Positions 42,774 to 53,307 of a stretch of DNA of 64,000 nucleotides are shown here, piece after piece. Numbering within the stretch: position 1 is the stretch's first letter; each line of letters opens with the position of its first letter. The notes beneath the pieces are model-generated. The model saw only the letters and a program-made list of their open reading frames with translations. It was not told the origin of the DNA and did not search any database. The position numbers and the translations under genes were made by a program. Origin of the DNA: an uncultured Bacteroidota bacterium (GTDB lineage Bacteria; Bacteroidota; Bacteroidia; Chitinophagales; Chitinophagaceae); assembly GCA_903824665.1 (NCBI GenBank), contig CAIJXT010000026.1:53105-117104 (forward strand). Direction: 5' to 3'.

Positions 42774-45083
42774 TTAGAATTTAAACTGGTAACTCACAGA
42801 AGGAATGATCGGGAACAGACTCATCTGCTTGAACACTACATTGCCCGAACTGTTTGTGGAACTATACACATAATAGGGGTTTTTGCGATTGTACACATTG
42901 TAGGCACTTACAATCCAGGCCCGTTCACCACGCTTCTTCTGTTGTGTGAATTTCATGCTTATGTCCGCCCTGTGGTATGCCGGCATTCGGTAGGTGTTTC
43001 GCCCACTGTTGATCTGCTGTAGTGTATTATCAGGATTGTAGTAGTAGCCAAGCGGCAGTGTAAGCGCATTGCCTGTACCGTATACCCAATCTGCACTGAT
43101 CTCGAATTTCTCTGTTGGTGCAAACACACATGCAATCTTCAGATCATGGCGGCGGTCAAATTTATAGGGGAACTCCTTCCCCTGATTGAGGTTATCAAAC
43201 TGGCGTGTCGTCTTAGATAAGGTATACCCCAACATTCCAGTGACTTTCCCCTGTTTCTTCTGCAAAAAGAACTCAGCACCATAACTTTTTCCATTGCCAA
43301 CCTCTACTTTCTCTTCCCAATTGGTAGCACTGGTGAAGAAGCTTGCGCCCTCTTTGTACTCTATAACGTTTTCAACCGTTTTATAATATCCTTCTACTGT
43401 CACTTCCAATCCCTCAGTTAATGTATAAGCTACTCCCGCTGCGCCCTGGTAGGATTTTTGAACCGGTATTTTTCTGGTCACCGGTACCCACAAATCTGTT
43501 GGCAAACCTATGGAGGAGTTAGAAAGCAAATGAATAAACTGATTCATCTGTACAAAAGATGCTTTCAGGCTCACCTTATCGTTTAGCAGGTACCGTGCAC
43601 CCAACCGTGGCTGAACAGAAGGAAAGACCTGACCAGACACTGCAAACCCGGTAGCATGAATGCCTATGTTTATCTTCAACTTGTCTGTTACTTTGATATC
43701 GTCTTCCACATAGGCATCTACCTCTCCGGCATTCAGATTGCTGGTACCCACTGTGGTATCTTGTATCTGTGTACTCGATGCGATACGGGTCTGCATAGCG
43801 CCAGGCTTATAGGTATGATATATATACCCTACCCCGGTTTTGATAGTATGATTGGCTGATGGCAGATAGTCCAGATCCCACTTTAATGCACGGTCGTGAA
43901 TGCCCGATGAATACTTCAATAGAAAATCTTCACTGGCACCGCTAAAGGTGCTTTGCATTCTCGAAAAAATAGAGAAATTATACTGACTGTAGTATGCTGT
44001 CACATTGCCGAACAACTTGTTGTTGAACTCATGATTCCATCTGCCCACAGCGGTTATATTGCCCCATTTAAGGTTGGTACTCGCTGTTGATGCGAGCGCT
44101 GCGCCATCTGCATTCGTTTTTTGCTTTGAATAAAACTTATCATTGCCAAAATAACCACTTACATACAACCTGTCCTTCCGGCTGAGTTTGAAATTGGCCT
44201 TTGCGTTGAAGTCAGAGAAAAAATACCCCGCTTTCATATTCGCCTTCATGAATGGCTGAGCGAGCACATCATAATAGGTGCGGCGCCCCGAAACCATAAA
44301 CGAAGACTTACCTTTTTGTATGGGCCCCTCCAGTGTCAACCGCGATGCGATAAGCCCAATGCCGCCTTCTCCGTGTATCTTCTCCTTATTGCCCTCTTTC
44401 ATGTTCACGTCTATTACTGACGAAAGCCTGCCACCGTAACGGGCCGGAAATCCACCCTTTATTACTTCTACACTCTTTATAGCATCGGCATTGAACACAC
44501 TAAAAAAGCCGAACAAATGACTGGAGTTGTACACGGGCACTCCGTCTAACAAAATAAGGTTCTGATCAGGACTGCCACCACGAACATATATGCCGGTAGA
44601 GCCCTCGTTGCCAGCCTGTATACCCGGCAGCAATTGTATCGCCTTCATAATATCTACCTCTCCCAGAAATGCGGGCAAGGACTTTATTGTCTGTATGGGC
44701 AAGTCTATAGAGCTCATCAATGTACGGTGTTGTACAGCATCTTTCTTTCCGGCTACCACTACATCCTTCATCATGCCTGCAGGCTCCAGCGCGAAACTGA
44801 TTGTTGTATCTTTCTTCAATACCAGGCGAAGCTCACGTGATGTATAACCCAGGTAAGCAGCATGCAAACGTATGGTATCAGCAGCCGGGACAGTGATAGA
44901 ATAAAATCCAAAAGTATTTACGCTGGCACCTATGCTTGTACCGGGCACATACACTATGGCTCCGGGTATTGTTTCACCTCCCTGCTTTTCTGTTACATAG
45001 CCGCTTATCGTGATTTTTTGTGCATGAAGGTTCGCAGATACACATAGTACCAAAAGCAGCAGCATTGTTATTCTGTAAGTCAT
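42774..45083 (-). CDS. TonB-dependent receptor with carboxypeptidase-like N-terminal domain
   Basis: A 769-residue outer-membrane receptor. After the signal peptide comes a CarboxypepD-reg-like beta-sandwich (ITISGYVTEKQGGETIPGAIVYV), a plug domain (GSPDQNLILLDGVPVYN), and a 22-strand barrel with a C-terminal SVSYQFKF strand. The plug lacks an STN domain, so unlike the other receptor in this operon it would not signal to the anti-sigma factor. Likely an active importer of an unknown large ligand together with its DUF4249 partner. Confidence 0.9.
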   Translation of the reverse strand: MTYRITMLLLLVLCVSANLHAQKITISGYVTEKQGGETIPGAIVYVPGTSIGASVNTFGFYSITVPAADTIRLHAAYLGYTSRELRLVLKKDTTISFALEPAGMMKDVVVAGKKDAVQHRTLMSSIDLPIQTIKSLPAFLGEVDIMKAIQLLPGIQAGNEGSTGIYVRGGSPDQNLILLDGVPVYNSSHLFGFFSVFNADAIKSVEVIKGGFPARYGGRLSSVIDVNMKEGNKEKIHGEGGIGLIASRLTLEGPIQKGKSSFMVSGRRTYYDVLAQPFMKANMKAGYFFSDFNAKANFKLSRKDRLYVSGYFGNDKFYSKQKTNADGAALASTASTNLKWGNITAVGRWNHEFNNKLFGNVTAYYSQYNFSIFSRMQSTFSGASEDFLLKYSSGIHDRALKWDLDYLPSANHTIKTGVGYIYHTYKPGAMQTRIASSTQIQDTTVGTSNLNAGEVDAYVEDDIKVTDKLKINIGIHATGFAVSGQVFPSVQPRLGARYLLNDKVSLKASFVQMNQFIHLLSNSSIGLPTDLWVPVTRKIPVQKSYQGAAGVAYTLTEGLEVTVEGYYKTVENVIEYKEGASFFTSATNWEEKVEVGNGKSYGAEFFLQKKQGKVTGMLGYTLSKTTRQFDNLNQGKEFPYKFDRRHDLKIACVFAPTEKFEISADWVYGTGNALTLPLGYYYNPDNTLQQINSGRNTYRMPAYHRADISMKFTQQKKRGERAWIVSAYNVYNRKNPYYVYSSTNSSGNVVFKQMSLFPIIPSVSYQFKF

Positions 45084-45151
45084 AAATTGACGTTGTTTAC
45101 ATCAATAACGCAACAGAACCACAATACCCCTACCCTGCCACAAAGTTTTTT

Positions 45152-46186
45152 TTAGTATTCCAGTGTATCCACCATATAGGTATACCTGGCCGCCGCAACA
45201 CCACCTACAAATCCCCCTCCGCCTGCCACATTGCTCTCAGATTTCTGAGGTTGCAGAAATGTATTGAAAGCACTACCACCCGAATACTGCTCATACGTAC
45301 GGAGAAATCGAAAGTAGTCGGCCGAAACAGATTTTACGTAGAAATGCAATTTGCCTTTGGCCGACTCTGCAGGGTTACTCACCTGAATATAAACATCGGT
45401 CTCATAGGTGCTGCCATTAAACCTGCTATCCCTTATCAGTATACGGTGTTGCGCATCGTTAACGCCGTCGGTGATCGCATTTTCACTGTTCCTGTCAGTC
45501 GTATACAATGGCATTCGGTAATATCGTTCATAAACTATCGTATCGTACTTAACTGTAAGGCCGCCAGCACTGTTCAGGCTATTGTACAACTCCATGTTGT
45601 CCCTTACATCCATCCATACACCATTGTACAAAAAACTGCCTTGTAGCGTCATGGCCTGCTTCAGGCACTCCAGCACATAATAGTCCTCTGTTTGCGCCGG
45701 ATCGTCAATGCGCACTCTTACCTTCAGCGTCCTGTTCTGATTGTACATTCCGGAGGCTGTATCTGCAACTATAGCATTGACAGAGGCAGGTATAGCGACC
45801 CGGGCGGTAACAGTACCTAAAGTCGGGTGTATGGCAGTAACAACGTAGCTCCTGCCATGTAAGATTTCTTTGCTACTTACAAATGGCAATGTATACAAAC
45901 TACCTGCAAGTGCATCGACATAGGAAGTCAGCTGGAATGTATCTGCCTCATTGCTGATCCTGATCTGCAAATCGTTCAGCAAACCAAAGCTCATTGGGGC
46001 TCTTGACGTTACCGGCAAACTCTGGCCTGCCCGCAGGTACACAGAGTCGCCTGCTGACAACTCGCCAATGAGCACAATTTTGTGGTCAGCTTCTATTGCC
46101 GGCAATTCCAGATCGCGGGTACATCCACCCATGACCAACAAAGCCACAACAACACCCAAAAAACAAATCGGCCTAATACCACTCAT
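45152..46186 (-). CDS. DUF4249 outer-membrane-associated lipoprotein
   Basis: A 344-residue lipoprotein; the signal (GVVVALLVMGGC) has a lipobox cysteine, and the mature part begins RDLELPAIEADHKIVLIGELSAGDSV, the DUF4249 opening. The second half is beta-rich with PFVSSKEILHGRSYVV. It follows the STN-bearing receptor by 4 bases and would be its surface partner. Confidence 0.85.
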   Translation of the reverse strand: MSGIRPICFLGVVVALLVMGGCTRDLELPAIEADHKIVLIGELSAGDSVYLRAGQSLPVTSRAPMSFGLLNDLQIRISNEADTFQLTSYVDALAGSLYTLPFVSSKEILHGRSYVVTAIHPTLGTVTARVAIPASVNAIVADTASGMYNQNRTLKVRVRIDDPAQTEDYYVLECLKQAMTLQGSFLYNGVWMDVRDNMELYNSLNSAGGLTVKYDTIVYERYYRMPLYTTDRNSENAITDGVNDAQHRILIRDSRFNGSTYETDVYIQVSNPAESAKGKLHFYVKSVSADYFRFLRTYEQYSGGSAFNTFLQPQKSESNVAGGGGFVGGVAAARYTYMVDTLEY

Positions 46187-46190
46187 TGTG

Positions 46191-48764
46191 CTATATCTTT
46201 AACTTGAAACTTACATAGGGTACAAACTGCAGAATACTGGTACCGCGCAACTTGTATTGACTACTTGTACCTGTATACACACTGGTGAGTTCTACAAACA
46301 TGATATTCTTGCGTGCATAGGCATTGAAAACACCCAATGACCAGGTACGTTCAAACCGCTTCTTCTGCTTGATAAAACTAAACCCGAGATCCAACCGGTG
46401 AATGGCAGGAAGCCGGTAGTTATTCCACGTTGCATAATTGTAAGTATAGTCCGAACTGCTTATGGTGGTACTGATGGGGTTGATGAGCAGGTTCTTGTCA
46501 AAGTCCTGATAGATCTGATCAGGCAGGGTAATTGCCTCTCCGCTCATATACACCCAGTTGGCAGTTGCCTCAAAACGCGGATTTGGCTGGTAGAGAATAG
46601 CGAGTTTATAATTGTGCCGCCGGTCGTACCGGAATGGAAATATTTTACCATCATTGAGCTGTGCAAACTGCCGCCACGTCCATGACAATGTATAGGCCGA
46701 AGACACATTGAATGAACCAATTTGTTTTCTCAGCAACACCTCCGACCCGTAACTATACCCACGTCCCTGAATGATCTTTTTGTCCCACGCTACCGAGTTG
46801 TCAAAAAGGTTTTTGCCCTGATCATAGGTGGTTACATTGCGCATGTCTTTGTAGTACCCTTCCACATTGATGTACAATCCTTTATTCCCGCTGTGTCTAA
46901 ATCCGAGATTACCTATCGAAGACTCCTCAGGCTCTATTGTAGCTGTACTCGGTATCCAGAAGTCAGTTGGGATACCATACGTATTGTTGGAGATCAGGTG
47001 CAGAAACTGTGCCATGCCCGCGTATGACGCATACAATATGCTGGTACAACTCACAGCAACTTCGGTACGCAGGCGTGGCTGTATGCTGGAATAGTCAAAC
47101 TGTTTGCTTAGCCAGTTTGCCGAATAAATCCCGGGAATGAGCTTCACTCTTTTGCCCAAACGGATCTGGTCTTCAACAAAAAACACCAGTTCATTGGATC
47201 TCGAAGACTGCGGCAGCGATCCGGAACCACTTGCCGGTTGAGAAAAATAGTCTACCTGTGCCGGATTGAAAAACGCATTGGCTACCTGACCACCAAACTC
47301 AAAACTGTGCAGGTTACCGGCCTTCAGATTCAGTTGCACCCGCAATGCTACGTCACTTATGGTTGACGAGCCTTTATACCCGTCACTTACAGATACCTGC
47401 CCATTGGTGATCAACTGCCGTTGATCGTGGAGCACGTAATTGAAGGTGCTATAGGTCAGTGTTGTATTCATGTACAGATGAGCGTTCACGATCCTGTTCC
47501 ACCTTGAGCTGACTGTTGTATTACCCCACTGGTTTCTGGATGCTGAATTTTCGGAACTTAAACCCAGCCGATCCTGCCCGTTGTACATGCTTACATACAA
47601 ACGGTTATTCTTATCCACTATGTAATTTGCTTTTACATTGATGTCGTAAAAATTGAGTTTCAAATCATTTGTAAACGGCCGCCAGAGTGCATCTATCCAG
47701 GTCCTTCGCCCCGAAACTATAATTGATGCTTTGTCTTTAATAAGCGGCCCCTCCACATTGATTGTGCTCTTGATCAGGCCCATTGAAAACTGTCCGCCCC
47801 AACGCTGCATATTACCGTCCTTGCTCGCCACATCAATCACAGACGACACCCTACCCCCATACCTCGCCGGAAATGCGCCTTTGTAAACGTCCACCGATTT
47901 TATAGCGTCAGAGTTATATACCGAGGTAAGTCCGTAAAAATGATCCACATTGTACAAGGGTACACCATCCAGCAAATGCAGGTTCTGCCCCGGCTCACCA
48001 CCCCTTACCATGATCAGATTTCCGGCGCCCGAGCCAGTCTGTACTCCGGGCAAATTCTGAACTGTTCTGATCACATCATTATCTCCCAGTAATACAGCCC
48101 TCGACTTCAGATCAGACTGCACGATATGATGATAGCCGGTCAGTTGCCCCTTTGAAGAAACCACCTGCATTTCTTTCAGAATGCCGGCAGGCTGCATCAA
48201 TATATCGTGGCGGATATCCTGCGACGAAGCGGCCAAATACCCTACCGATACAAAACCAATATAGGAGCACATTACCTCACACATCTGGGGAATAGCAAGA
48301 CTGTAATACCCATAATTATTCGTCACAGTGCCTATACCCGAGCCGGGAACGTATACCGCCGCACCTACCAATGCCTCCTTACTGTCAGCCTCTTTTACAA
48401 AACCATGAATAGTAATTTGCTGAATAGCCACCTCTGCGGAGGTGGCTTCACTATTGATGATCAATATTTTGTTATCCTGTTCCCTGAACGAAAGCTGCTT
48501 ATCCCAAAACAACTCATGCAGCAAGCCGCCTATAGTGTGTGCGGTGTCGCTGATACGAACCCGTCTATCAACATCCACGTACCGGGAGCTGTAAGAGAAG
48601 AGTACGCCTGTTTTTTTGCTGATCTCATCTAAAACTGATTTGATGGTCGCACTTCCCGGGGCAATTGAATAGGGCAATGCAAGTAGTGAATGCTGCTGAG
48701 CATTGGTAGGTACTGCAGCCATACAGACTGCCAGGCAAAAAATGACTACAGCAAGTATCCTCAT
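46191..48764 (-). CDS. TonB-dependent receptor with STN signalling domain
   Basis: An 857-residue receptor with signal peptide, STN domain (TIKSVLDEISKKTGVLFSYSSR), CarboxypepD-reg-like domain (ITIHGFVKEADSKEALVGAAVYV), plug (VRGGEPGQNLHLLDGVPLYN) and barrel ending in FVPYVSFKLKI. The STN domain contacts FecR-type anti-sigma factors, and the gene for one starts 3 bases upstream, preceded by an ECF sigma factor. Ligand binding would therefore activate the operon's own sigma factor. The ligand is not evident. Confidence 0.92.
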   Translation of the reverse strand: MRILAVVIFCLAVCMAAVPTNAQQHSLLALPYSIAPGSATIKSVLDEISKKTGVLFSYSSRYVDVDRRVRISDTAHTIGGLLHELFWDKQLSFREQDNKILIINSEATSAEVAIQQITIHGFVKEADSKEALVGAAVYVPGSGIGTVTNNYGYYSLAIPQMCEVMCSYIGFVSVGYLAASSQDIRHDILMQPAGILKEMQVVSSKGQLTGYHHIVQSDLKSRAVLLGDNDVIRTVQNLPGVQTGSGAGNLIMVRGGEPGQNLHLLDGVPLYNVDHFYGLTSVYNSDAIKSVDVYKGAFPARYGGRVSSVIDVASKDGNMQRWGGQFSMGLIKSTINVEGPLIKDKASIIVSGRRTWIDALWRPFTNDLKLNFYDINVKANYIVDKNNRLYVSMYNGQDRLGLSSENSASRNQWGNTTVSSRWNRIVNAHLYMNTTLTYSTFNYVLHDQRQLITNGQVSVSDGYKGSSTISDVALRVQLNLKAGNLHSFEFGGQVANAFFNPAQVDYFSQPASGSGSLPQSSRSNELVFFVEDQIRLGKRVKLIPGIYSANWLSKQFDYSSIQPRLRTEVAVSCTSILYASYAGMAQFLHLISNNTYGIPTDFWIPSTATIEPEESSIGNLGFRHSGNKGLYINVEGYYKDMRNVTTYDQGKNLFDNSVAWDKKIIQGRGYSYGSEVLLRKQIGSFNVSSAYTLSWTWRQFAQLNDGKIFPFRYDRRHNYKLAILYQPNPRFEATANWVYMSGEAITLPDQIYQDFDKNLLINPISTTISSSDYTYNYATWNNYRLPAIHRLDLGFSFIKQKKRFERTWSLGVFNAYARKNIMFVELTSVYTGTSSQYKLRGTSILQFVPYVSFKLKI

Positions 48765-48767
48765 TCG

Positions 48768-49739
48768 CTATTTCGGCATAATCCGGTAACCCTTATCAGC
48801 ACCACCGGTCCACCGGCTATCCGTTATCAGGCAAATTTCGGAAAGTATTTGTTCAATTTTTTGATTTTTGAAAGACATCGTGAGCTGCTGCTGCAACTGA
48901 CCCGGATGAAAACTGCTGTCCAACACTATTTCATTGGAGAATATTTCAGACAATTGTCTGGCTATATAAGTCAGTTCGCTCTTGTTGTAGCTGATCTGCC
49001 CGGTTTTCCAGTAAAGCAGATTCATATCCTGATACTGGCTACGCGAAATAACATTGTCAGAGATCACTGCCTGATCACCGGCAGTCAACACAGAATACGT
49101 ATTGCTATCTGCACCCGACATAAAGCGCACCCTTCCTTCCGTGACCATAACAGACGCTGTATTGTCAGTGCAGCGGAGATTAAATGCTGTTCCCAGCACC
49201 CTTACATCTGCGGCATGTGCATGAATGACAAATGGCCGGGAAGCATCTTTAGCAACTTCAAAATAAGCCTCTCCATCCAGCTTCACCGTTCTCTCCTTAC
49301 CCGAAAATCTGCCTGCATAGCTGAGCGTGCTACCCGCATGCAATGTCACGTGGGTATCGTCAGGAAGTACCACCTCACGATTGCCATTGTCTGCCAGTAC
49401 TACCTCCATGCTATCCACTATTGTCAGCCTGTATATAACGATACCTACCAGTAACACTGCTGCAAGTGAAAGCGCCATTTTTTTAAACGGAATTACCATC
49501 CGCTTTCTACCATTTTCCTTCTTCACCGTCTGCGCAGCAACCTGCTCCCATGCTTGCGCTGCGTCAAAGTGCACACCACCGATCATTTGATCAATTTCTT
49601 TCCATTGCTGCTCGTGTGCATCGAAGGTGGCAGCATGCTCCGCACTGCTATTCCTCCACTTATCAAGTGTAGTTTCTTCATCTGCTGTTATGTCGCCAGA
49701 CAGCTTCCTGGCAATGAGCTCGTTTATTTCGTCATTCAT
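48768..49739 (-). CDS. FecR-family anti-sigma factor
   Basis: A 323-residue single-pass protein. The N-terminal cytoplasmic part (WRNSSAEHAATFDAHEQQWKEI) is the sigma-binding region, one membrane helix follows (about residues 88-106, MALSLAAVLLVGIVIYRL), and the periplasmic FecR domain has NREVVLPDDTHVTLHAGSTL with a DUF4974-like C-terminus (SFKNQKIEQILSEI). It starts 12 bases after the ECF sigma stop. Confidence 0.92.
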   Translation of the reverse strand: MNDEINELIARKLSGDITADEETTLDKWRNSSAEHAATFDAHEQQWKEIDQMIGGVHFDAAQAWEQVAAQTVKKENGRKRMVIPFKKMALSLAAVLLVGIVIYRLTIVDSMEVVLADNGNREVVLPDDTHVTLHAGSTLSYAGRFSGKERTVKLDGEAYFEVAKDASRPFVIHAHAADVRVLGTAFNLRCTDNTASVMVTEGRVRFMSGADSNTYSVLTAGDQAVISDNVISRSQYQDMNLLYWKTGQISYNKSELTYIARQLSEIFSNEIVLDSSFHPGQLQQQLTMSFKNQKIEQILSEICLITDSRWTGGADKGYRIMPK

Positions 49740-49750
49740 ATGGCAGTGTT

Positions 49751-50305
49751 TTAGATGATGGGTTTTAAAAATGAAAAGAGATATGCGATCATCGCAACCT
49801 TTCGGCTGTACTCCCGCAATATCTTAATGGCTTTGCCCATTTGATTCTCAATTGTTTTAACAGACAACTCCAGATGCTGGGCCGCCTGCTTGTACGTCAT
49901 GTTGTGCAGTTTGATGAGCAGAAAAACATCTTTGCATGCAGGGGGCAACTGACCAAGGGCCTCTCTTATGTGCTGCTGCTGCTCGTTTTCGCGTTCAGTA
50001 TGGTGCAACGCGAATTCGGGCTGCTGATGCCCCGCATCAGGCGCGGTTTCCGGATACGAGATCTGCCGCCCTTTTTGCTCGCGCAATATGGAGATGCACT
50101 TATTCCTTACCGATGCAATCAGGTAATACCTCATCCCCGACTGACCTATAAGATCGCGCTTCTGCTCCCACAGCTTGATAAAAACTTCCTGAACCGCATC
50201 TTCAGCCATATGGCTGTCTTGCAGGTAAGACAGCGCATATCTGCATGCATTGGCATATTCGCTGTCAAACAGTTCTTTGTATTGTATTTCTACGATTTGC
50301 GACAT
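49751..50305 (-). CDS. ECF sigma-70 factor
   Basis: A 184-residue extracytoplasmic-function sigma factor of the Bacteroidota FecI-like type: region 2 (CRYALSYLQDSHMAEDAVQEVFIKLWEQ) binds the -10 element, and region 4 (LPPACKDVFLLIKLHNMTYKQAAQHLELSVKTIENQMGKA) is a helix-turn-helix for the -35 element. The C-terminal FSFLKPII stretch is hydrophobic. It heads the operon and is probably released when the STN receptor binds its ligand. Confidence 0.93.
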   Translation of the reverse strand: MSQIVEIQYKELFDSEYANACRYALSYLQDSHMAEDAVQEVFIKLWEQKRDLIGQSGMRYYLIASVRNKCISILREQKGRQISYPETAPDAGHQQPEFALHHTERENEQQQHIREALGQLPPACKDVFLLIKLHNMTYKQAAQHLELSVKTIENQMGKAIKILREYSRKVAMIAYLFSFLKPII

Positions 50306-50446
50306 GCTATTAATGAAATATAAACACTACAAATTTTTCGGATTCAGCAAAATGTTACGGGCGTATGCCCCCGCTCTACAAATAAACAAAACAACTATCG
50401 ATTTTCTGTATTATCAGACCGTCATTTGCGTTGCATCGATCCTGTT

Positions 50447-51433
50447 CTACTTGGTTATTTTGTGAAACTCTACAATGCTTTTCGTACTCACTACCAATAC
50501 ATACATCCCTTGCTGCAGATCCTGTGTATCAATGCTGGTACTGCCCTTGGGCAATGTACCCTTGCTGACAACAGCTCCGTAAGACGAGAGCATCTCGTAC
50601 TTTGCAGCATCGCTGAGTGGATTCTCAATACACACCGATTCATTGAATGCAGCAGGATAGACCCGGGTCGCGTTTGATTTGGTTACACCCTGATAATTGG
50701 ACGCAACACCCTTTTGAGGTATTAACCGGTACACAGTACCTTCCGCGGGCATTTCTTTGAGCCCATCGTCACCTTCCTTACAAACAACATCTGTAAGGTA
50801 AGGAAAGTCATTATTGCCCGAAAACAGACTCATGCGCTCCACTGTTTTGCTGTAAACATTCATATCACTTACAAATCCTATCCTAAAGTCCTGCTTTTCT
50901 GAAAGAGAGGCACTGAACTTCTTCACCTCTGATGGTCCAAAGTGATACTCAGCAGCTCCGGTTTCCTCACACAGCCACAGCTGCATATTGATATAGTCTG
51001 CATTGGTACCGTAATGAAAATACTCATCGTAAAAGCCCGCGTTATGAAATTCCAGTTTGAATATGCGTTTACCGGGTGCACCCGTGGTCGTATACCTGAT
51101 CAACGACTCAGACTGCCTGGCACCAAGTCCGCGATCGCAGAGTGTATGGCCCGAAACAGCATACCCTGTGATGGTGCGGTTGCCAGACCGGTAGGCACCA
51201 GCAACCGACGACGATATATGCAAAGTGTTGATAGTAGTATCACCTATCTGGTAGCCAAATAACAATGGTATGGAATAATCAGGATCCATCCATCCTGTAG
51301 GTCCGGAAATTACAGTGGCATTTTCCAGCGGCTTATACACTTCTTTACGTACAGTTAGTTCAAATTCGCTGTGTGCACCGACATTTCTGAATCCAATAAA
51401 CAGCGTTAACAATAGCAAAATAGGCTTCTTCAT
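50447..51433 (-). CDS. Secreted protein with type A T9SS sorting domain
   Basis: A 328-residue protein with a signal peptide (KPILLLLTLFIGFRNVGA). The body is beta-rich and contains FKLEFHNAGFYDEYFHYGTN. The C-terminal 75 residues (VYPAAFNESVCIENPLSDA...YEMLSSYGAVV...IDTQDLQQGMYVLVV) form a typical type A sorting domain with the VYP start and GMYVL final strand. The substrate of the body is unknown. No operon partner. Confidence 0.8.
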   Translation of the reverse strand: MKKPILLLLTLFIGFRNVGAHSEFELTVRKEVYKPLENATVISGPTGWMDPDYSIPLLFGYQIGDTTINTLHISSSVAGAYRSGNRTITGYAVSGHTLCDRGLGARQSESLIRYTTTGAPGKRIFKLEFHNAGFYDEYFHYGTNADYINMQLWLCEETGAAEYHFGPSEVKKFSASLSEKQDFRIGFVSDMNVYSKTVERMSLFSGNNDFPYLTDVVCKEGDDGLKEMPAEGTVYRLIPQKGVASNYQGVTKSNATRVYPAAFNESVCIENPLSDAAKYEMLSSYGAVVSKGTLPKGSTSIDTQDLQQGMYVLVVSTKSIVEFHKITK

Positions 51434-51604
51434 CGCAAACTTTTATCTAAATACGCCTCAACAAGCTTTTACCCCTATGCGCTACACATATTTTTTCTAA
51501 CCTCAAATAAATCCAGGTCTATATGCAGTGATAGATTAAAAATGGTCGAAAAAAAGTTTCACACCCACACTCGATAGTATTACTACTTTTCTAAAAAGTA
51601 TTTA

Positions 51605-51612
51605 TATCTTTG
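51605..51612 (+). promoter_or_regulatory. -7 element upstream of purK
   Basis: TATCTTTG fits TAnnTTTG and lies 32 bases before the ATG. No TTTG is present at the expected distance. Just upstream (51576-51600) is the sequence TATTACTACTTTTCTAAAAAG. Confidence 0.45.
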
Positions 51613-51644
51613 CAGCAGATTAGAAAGAAAACAGAAAATAAAAA

Positions 51645-52760
51645 ATGACTGCAAAAACCACAACACAAAAAATTGGAATTTTAGGAGGTGGTCAATTAGG
51701 TGCAATGCTGATCAAGTCTGCAATCAACTTTGGAGTACATATATCAGTATTGGATAAAAACCCGGATGCGCCTGCAAACAGATATACCAGCAGCTTTGTA
51801 TGCGGAGACCCGCTTAATTTCGACGATGTTGTATCATTCGGAAAGCAGTGCGATATCATAACAATAGAGAAAGAGGCGGTCAATACAGACGCACTACGGA
51901 GCCTGCAGGCAGAAGGCGTACTAGTCTTTCCATCACCAGATCTGATTGCCATCATACAGGACAAACATTACCAGAAAGAGTTGCTGCACGCCAACGGAAT
52001 AATGGTGGCACCATGGATTATGATTGATGGCAAAGAAGACCTTATAAAGAATACCTCAAAACTGCCTGCCTGCCTCAAAATGCGTAGAAACGGATATGAT
52101 GGTAAGGGTGTAAAAATGATAAAAAGCATAGCAGACTTCGGTATGGCTTTTGACGAACCCAGCATACTTGAAGAAATAGCGGATATCGACAAAGAACTGT
52201 CAGTCGTAGTAACGCGTAACAAAAATGGAGAAATTGCCAGCTTTGATCCGGTGGTAATGGTTTTCGACGCCCAAAATCACATCCTCGACTATCAATATTG
52301 CCCGGCCAACATACATGAAACACATTTAGCTGCAATCAAAGAAATTGCCTCTAAAATTGCGGAAATTACAAATCTGGTAGGAATTCTGGCCATAGAAATG
52401 TTTCTCACAAAAGATGGAAATCTGCTTGTAAACGAACTGGCACCCAGACCCCACAACAGCGGGCACCATACTATCGAAGCCTGTGCCACCTCGCAATACG
52501 ATCAGCATATGCGGGCTATTCTGGGTTTGCCTCCCGGCAGCACCAGGCTGAAATACAAAGCAGCTGGCATGGTCAACATCATATCCGGAAACAAAGATGT
52601 GAACTACTACCCTATACTGGAGCGCCATAGTGCGCACTTGCATCATTATGGTAAAAGCGCCGAAAAACCAGGACGGAAAATAGGCCACATTACTATAACA
52701 GAAGATAGTATACCCGACCTCCTCACCGAGATAACCAACATTAAAAACTTACTCAACTAA
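51645..52760 (+). CDS. purK: N5-carboxyaminoimidazole ribonucleotide synthase
   Basis: PurK uses ATP and bicarbonate to convert AIR to N5-CAIR in purine synthesis. At 371 residues it has the N-terminal Rossmann-like GILGGGQLGAML, the ATP-grasp domain with KMRRNGYDGKG and VNELAPRPHNSGHHTIEAC, and the C-terminal hybrid domain. purE follows 9 bases later. Confidence 0.95.
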   Translation: MTAKTTTQKIGILGGGQLGAMLIKSAINFGVHISVLDKNPDAPANRYTSSFVCGDPLNFDDVVSFGKQCDIITIEKEAVNTDALRSLQAEGVLVFPSPDLIAIIQDKHYQKELLHANGIMVAPWIMIDGKEDLIKNTSKLPACLKMRRNGYDGKGVKMIKSIADFGMAFDEPSILEEIADIDKELSVVVTRNKNGEIASFDPVVMVFDAQNHILDYQYCPANIHETHLAAIKEIASKIAEITNLVGILAIEMFLTKDGNLLVNELAPRPHNSGHHTIEACATSQYDQHMRAILGLPPGSTRLKYKAAGMVNIISGNKDVNYYPILERHSAHLHHYGKSAEKPGRKIGHITITEDSIPDLLTEITNIKNLLN

Positions 52761-52769
52761 CACTACTAT

Positions 52770-53306
52770 ATGAACAAACCAACCGTAGGAATTATTATGG
52801 GCAGCAGCTCAGACAAAAACGTAATGTTGCCCGCTGCAGAAATACTAAAAGAATTTGGAGTATCCTTCGAATTCACAGTCATCTCTGCACACCGCAGTCC
52901 GCAGATCATGTTTCAGTATGCCGCCACAGCGCTGGAACGCGGACTCAAAATCATAATCGCAGGTGCAGGCGGGTCGGCACACCTGCCGGGCATGGTGGCA
53001 GCGCTTACAACAATTCCTGTTATCGGCGTTCCCATTAAATCCAGCAACTCGCTCGACGGCTGGGATTCATTGCTTTCTATTGTACAAATGCCCAACGATA
53101 TCCCCGTGGCGACAGTAGCTGTAAACGGCGCCCATAATGCAGGCGTACTGGCCGTAGAAATGTTGGCAATTCATGATCAGAAACTGCAGAAAAAGCTGAT
53201 AGAAAACAAGCAAAAGAAAGTTGAAAAGGTTTTAGCCCAACAGGAACAGGTCAGCATGGTCTATCCGGATACCAACACTAAAAAATCAAAACAAAACAAG
53301 AAATAA
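52770..53306 (+). CDS. purE: N5-CAIR mutase
   Basis: PurE converts N5-CAIR to CAIR. Class I residues are visible: GSSSDK at 11-16, the catalytic AHRSP around H41, and [14 protein letters not shown]. The C-terminal tail is lysine-rich. At 178 residues it is close to the family length. The methyltransferase gene begins 1 base after its stop. Confidence 0.95.
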   Translation: MNKPTVGIIMGSSSDKNVMLPAAEILKEFGVSFEFTVISAHRSPQIMFQYAATALERGLKIIIAGAGGSAHLPGMVAALTTIPVIGVPIKSSNSLDGWDSLLSIVQMPNDIPVATVAVNGAHNAGVLAVEMLAIHDQKLQKKLIENKQKKVEKVLAQQEQVSMVYPDTNTKKSKQNKK

Positions 53307-53307
53307 A